DNA of 16,308 bases from Acidobacteriota bacterium (GTDB lineage Bacteria; Acidobacteriota; Terriglobia; Terriglobales; Acidobacteriaceae): contig JAGWML010000035.1 of assembly GCA_028873155.1 (NCBI GenBank), positions 1-16,308 on the forward strand, written 5' to 3'. How positions within the stretch are numbered: the stretch's first letter is position 1; each line of letters starts with the position of its first letter. A program made the position numbers and the translations under genes. Shown here piece after piece: positions 14,213-16,308 of this stretch. The notes below the pieces were generated by a model that saw only the letters and a program-made list of their open reading frames with translations, was not told where the DNA came from and did no database searches.

Positions 14213-15265
14213 TTACTGGATGGTTGCGTCCGCGCCCGATGCTTCGCGCTCTGTCTTCTGCGGCGACCGTTTGGCGAACTCTGCCTCGATACGGTCGTTG
14301 GTGCCGGCTTTGGCAAACTCCTGCGCCACGCGGATGCCGTTGAAGATGGCCACCTCGTTGGATGAGCCATGCCCGATGATGCACACGCCGCGCACGCCGA
14401 GTAGTGGCGCGCCGCCGTACTCTGTGTAGTCCAGCCGGCGGCGGAAGTCGTTGAAGGCGCGACGCGAGAGCAGCGCGCCCACCTGCGCCGTGACCGTGCG
14501 CGTCAGCGATTCGCGCAGCACATCGCGCACAAAGCGGCCGATGCCTTCACTGGTCTTGAGTGCCACGTTGCCCACAAAGCCATCGCAGACGATCACGTCG
14601 GCGTTGCCGTTGAAGATGTCGCGGCCCTCCACGTTGCCGATGAAATGAATCGGCAGAGCCTTCAGCAGCGGGAAGGCTTCGCGGGTAAGGTCGTTGCCTT
14701 TGGTCTCCTCTTCGCCAATAGAAAGCAGCCCGACCCGCGGCTGCCGAATCTTGAGCACGCTGCGCGCGTACATCTCGCCCATCACGGCGAATTGCTCAAG
14801 ATTATGCGCCTTGCAATCTACATTGGCGCCCACGTCGAGCAGCACGCAGGGATTGCCTTTAGAGGTCGGCATGGGTGTGGCCAGGGCAGGGCGGTCTACA
14901 CCGGGCATGGCACCCAGCACCATCTTGGCCGTCGCCATGGCTGCGCCTGTGTTACCGGCCGTGACAAAGCCCGCAACCTTGCGCTCGCGCACAAGCTTGA
15001 GCCCGACGCGCATGGAGCTGTCCCGCTTGGCACGCACCGCGTGCGCCGCCTTTTCGCCCATCCCAATGCGCTCTGAGGCGTGGTGGATGACGATAGGAAG
15101 GTCTTCGTTTTCAAGGTGCTCGTCGAGCAGGTCGCGCAGCTCCGCCTCAGGGCCGATCAGGTGCACCCGCACCGGAAGCTGACGGCAGGCGAGGATCGCC
15201 CCCCGGATCTCCGGCTCAGGAGCCTTATCGGAACCGACGGCGTCCAGCGCGATGTCGATGAGCAT
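14213..15265 (-). CDS. plsX: Phosphate acyltransferase PlsX
   Basis: Peripheral membrane enzyme that converts acyl-ACP to acyl-phosphate, the donor used by PlsY in the first step of phospholipid synthesis. The 350 residues carry all the family blocks: AGNTGAAM (103-110), LLDVGANVD (142-150), LLSIGEEETKGN (180-191), VCDGFVGNVALK (226-237) and YGGAPLLGVRGV (283-294). The N-terminal motif reads DAVGSDKAP rather than the usual DAMGGDxAP, a modest change at a normally well conserved place. ATG 15265 has AAGG five bases upstream. It follows rpmF by 12 bases, the classical rpmF-plsX order. The C-terminal tail (about 330-350) is variable. Confidence 0.95.
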   Translation of the reverse strand: MLIDIALDAVGSDKAPEPEIRGAILACRQLPVRVHLIGPEAELRDLLDEHLENEDLPIVIHHASERIGMGEKAAHAVRAKRDSSMRVGLKLVRERKVAGFVTAGNTGAAMATAKMVLGAMPGVDRPALATPMPTSKGNPCVLLDVGANVDCKAHNLEQFAVMGEMYARSVLKIRQPRVGLLSIGEEETKGNDLTREAFPLLKALPIHFIGNVEGRDIFNGNADVIVCDGFVGNVALKTSEGIGRFVRDVLRESLTRTVTAQVGALLSRRAFNDFRRRLDYTEYGGAPLLGVRGVCIIGHGSSNEVAIFNGIRVAQEFAKAGTNDRIEAEFAKRSPQKTEREASGADATIQ

Positions 15266-15277
15266 GGCTGCCTTGAG

Positions 15278-15466
15278 TTACTTGGCTGCTTCCTTGGTTT
15301 CCAGCACGGTGCGGCCCTTGTAATCGCCGCACTTGGGGCAGGCGCGATGGGGCAGCTTCTTCTCGTGGCAGCTGGGGCACTCAGAGAGGCCGCTGGCGGT
15401 CAGAAAGTCGTGAGCGCGGCGGTTGGCTGTGCGGCGCGTGGAGTGGCGCCTTTTCGGATTCGGCAT
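15278..15466 (-). CDS. rpmF: 50S ribosomal protein L32
   Basis: Ribosomal protein of the large subunit, 62 residues. The start MPNPKRRHSTRRTANRRAHD is typical of bL32. Cys30, Cys33, Cys43 and Cys46 form an intact zinc ribbon (CPSCHEK and ACPKCGDYKG), so this is the zinc-binding (C+) type. ATG 15466 is chosen because AAGGAA lies 7 bases upstream and the protein then starts as in relatives; a longer in-frame start at 15517 would add 17 unrelated residues. It lies between yceD (106-base gap) and plsX. Confidence 0.97.
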   Translation of the reverse strand: MPNPKRRHSTRRTANRRAHDFLTASGLSECPSCHEKKLPHRACPKCGDYKGRTVLETKEAAK

Positions 15467-15572
15467 GATGCAATTCCTTTCGTGTCCCTGCCCGATCCCC
15501 TTCCAGCTCAAGACCATACGCGGTCCTCACAGCCGTCCGGCGCGTTCGGGACACCCAAAATCTCGGGGTCTT

Positions 15573-16124
15573 TCAGGACTTGATCTGGCTGCGGAGCCCG
15601 GACAACGCCTCCCAGCGGGGGTCGCTTGGACCCTCATCGCAGGTGCACGCATCCAGGTTGCGGTTCTTTCCGCAGCGAGGGCAAAGCCCCTTGCAGTCCG
15701 GCTTGCAAAGCGTCCTAACCGGCAGAGACAAAAGCACCTGCTCGCGCAGCACATCCTCAAGCAAAAGACTGTCTCCTTGATAATAACCGATTTCCGTCTC
15801 CTGCGCAGAGATGGAACGCTCTGCCGAGCCCCCATCCACCCCTACAGGCCGAAAGATCAGGTCATAGTCGCCTGCAAGAGGCGTCGAGACCGGCTCCAGG
15901 CAGCGCGCGCAAGGCACCTGGAAGACGCCCTTGAACCGGCCCCTCAGCCGGATGTCCGCCACAATTTCCTTGGGTCCCCGGTGCTCGTGGATGACCTCAG
16001 CCCGTCCCGCGGCCGACATCGCGCCCTCCTGCTCAGCCTCCGCACCCAGATCAACCGCTCCCGGAGCAAGTTCCAGATCGTATTCAACCGGTTCCTTTTC
16101 CAGTTCACTGACCCTGAATTCCAT
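15573..16124 (-). CDS. yceD: YceD/DUF177 family protein (rRNA-processing associated)
   Basis: 183-residue protein of the DUF177 family, linked in bacteria and chloroplasts to 23S rRNA metabolism and commonly encoded just before rpmF. An N-terminal beta-rich region (1-70) is followed by CARCLEP (Cys72, Cys75), an acidic middle, and a Cys-rich C-terminus with Cys140, Cys144, Cys148, Cys151, Cys160 and Cys162 (CKPDCKGLCPRCGKNRN). The latter resembles a zinc site and is the most conserved part of the family. ATG 16124 has only weak TAGG upstream. Residues 28-42 form a small low-complexity acidic/Ala insertion. Role in L32 or 23S assembly is inferred from the family and the yceD-rpmF-plsX context. 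Confidence 0.92.
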   Translation of the reverse strand: MEFRVSELEKEPVEYDLELAPGAVDLGAEAEQEGAMSAAGRAEVIHEHRGPKEIVADIRLRGRFKGVFQVPCARCLEPVSTPLAGDYDLIFRPVGVDGGSAERSISAQETEIGYYQGDSLLLEDVLREQVLLSLPVRTLCKPDCKGLCPRCGKNRNLDACTCDEGPSDPRWEALSGLRSQIKS

Positions 16125-16133
16125 ACCATGAGC

Positions 16134-16308
16134 CTACGGCGCAGTCCCCCGCCCGTCAATGCGCATCCCTTCCCGTATCTCCGCAATCTGCTTTGCGTGT
16201 CGTGCCGGGTGAACCGCCATTGTCAGCAAAATCTCCACCAGGTTCACCGGCCCCGGAATCACCGGATGATCCGTGAGCCAGCATCGGGGGTCATCGTCGA
16301 ACCTCTCA
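16134..16308 (-). CDS. 3' end of a probable DinB-like gene (partial)
   Basis: The last 57 codons of a minus-strand gene that continues past the window edge, ending in TAG at 16134-16136, nine bases before the yceD start. The readable end includes VNLVEILLTMAVHPARHAKQIAEIREG. A hydrophobic helix followed by HPARHAKQI resembles the C-terminal helix of the DinB/DfsB four-helix metalloenzyme-like family, where His residues bind metal. With so little sequence the family is a tentative call. If correct, it is unrelated in function to the ribosomal genes that follow. Confidence 0.5.
   Translation of the reverse strand, partial: ERFDDDPRCWLTDHPVIPGPVNLVEILLTMAVHPARHAKQIAEIREGMRIDGRGTAP

Noticed and set aside
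15527..15835. Minus-strand open frame of 102 codons within the yceD region
   Set aside because: Lies almost wholly inside the yceD frame in another phase and lacks a Shine-Dalgarno or recognisable domain.
1..16308. CRISPR array, toxin-antitoxin, phage or transposon genes
   Set aside because: No spaced direct repeats and no nuclease, transposase or integrase-like motif in any frame examined.

Overview
The window looks like chromosomal DNA of an Acidobacteriota bacterium, probably class Terriglobia (Acidobacteriaceae-like). This is inferred from protein character (the TolB-like/TPR secreted protein, the lone MacB-type permease, the Trm112/PlsX/L32 run) and moderately high GC; there is no rRNA or other marker to prove it. 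The DNA is gene-dense. I see no insertion sequence, phage, plasmid or CRISPR signal, and no gene-free stretch longer than about 200 bases.

Layout. (1) 48-3126, plus strand: ldcA, mpl and plsC overlap by 4 bases at each junction. LdcA and Mpl are consecutive steps of murein-peptide recycling; PlsC makes phosphatidic acid. (2) 3130-9684, minus strand: a long co-directional run read in the order DUF3467 protein, GT39-like membrane glycosyltransferase, TolB-like/TPR exported protein, NfeD-type membrane protease, SPFH/stomatin protein, SPOR-domain protein. NfeD plus SPFH is a known partnership; the SPOR protein adds a possible peptidoglycan link. (3) 9761-9897, minus: tRNA-Leu(UAG) with encoded CCA and a good sigma-70-type promoter. 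(4) 9950-11320, minus: membrane-bound GGDEF diguanylate cyclase with intact active and inhibitory sites, and a palindromic candidate operator upstream. (5) 11505-12368, minus: amidohydrolase of the L-fuconolactonase type, followed by a hairpin. (6) 12608-13991, plus: MacB/FtsX-type permease without an ATPase, translationally coupled to a 54-residue single-pass membrane protein, behind a leader with two hairpins. (7) 14010-16308, minus: the end of a possible DinB-like gene, then yceD (DUF177), rpmF, plsX and a Trm112-like zinc protein, the conserved ribosome/phospholipid cluster.

Most genes are envelope-related (peptidoglycan recycling, phospholipid synthesis, membrane quality control, glycosylation). 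I did not find a convincing undescribed multi-gene system. The best candidates for a second look are the TPR-NfeD-SPFH-SPOR run, the orphan permease with its small partner and structured leader, and the palindrome before the diguanylate cyclase gene.
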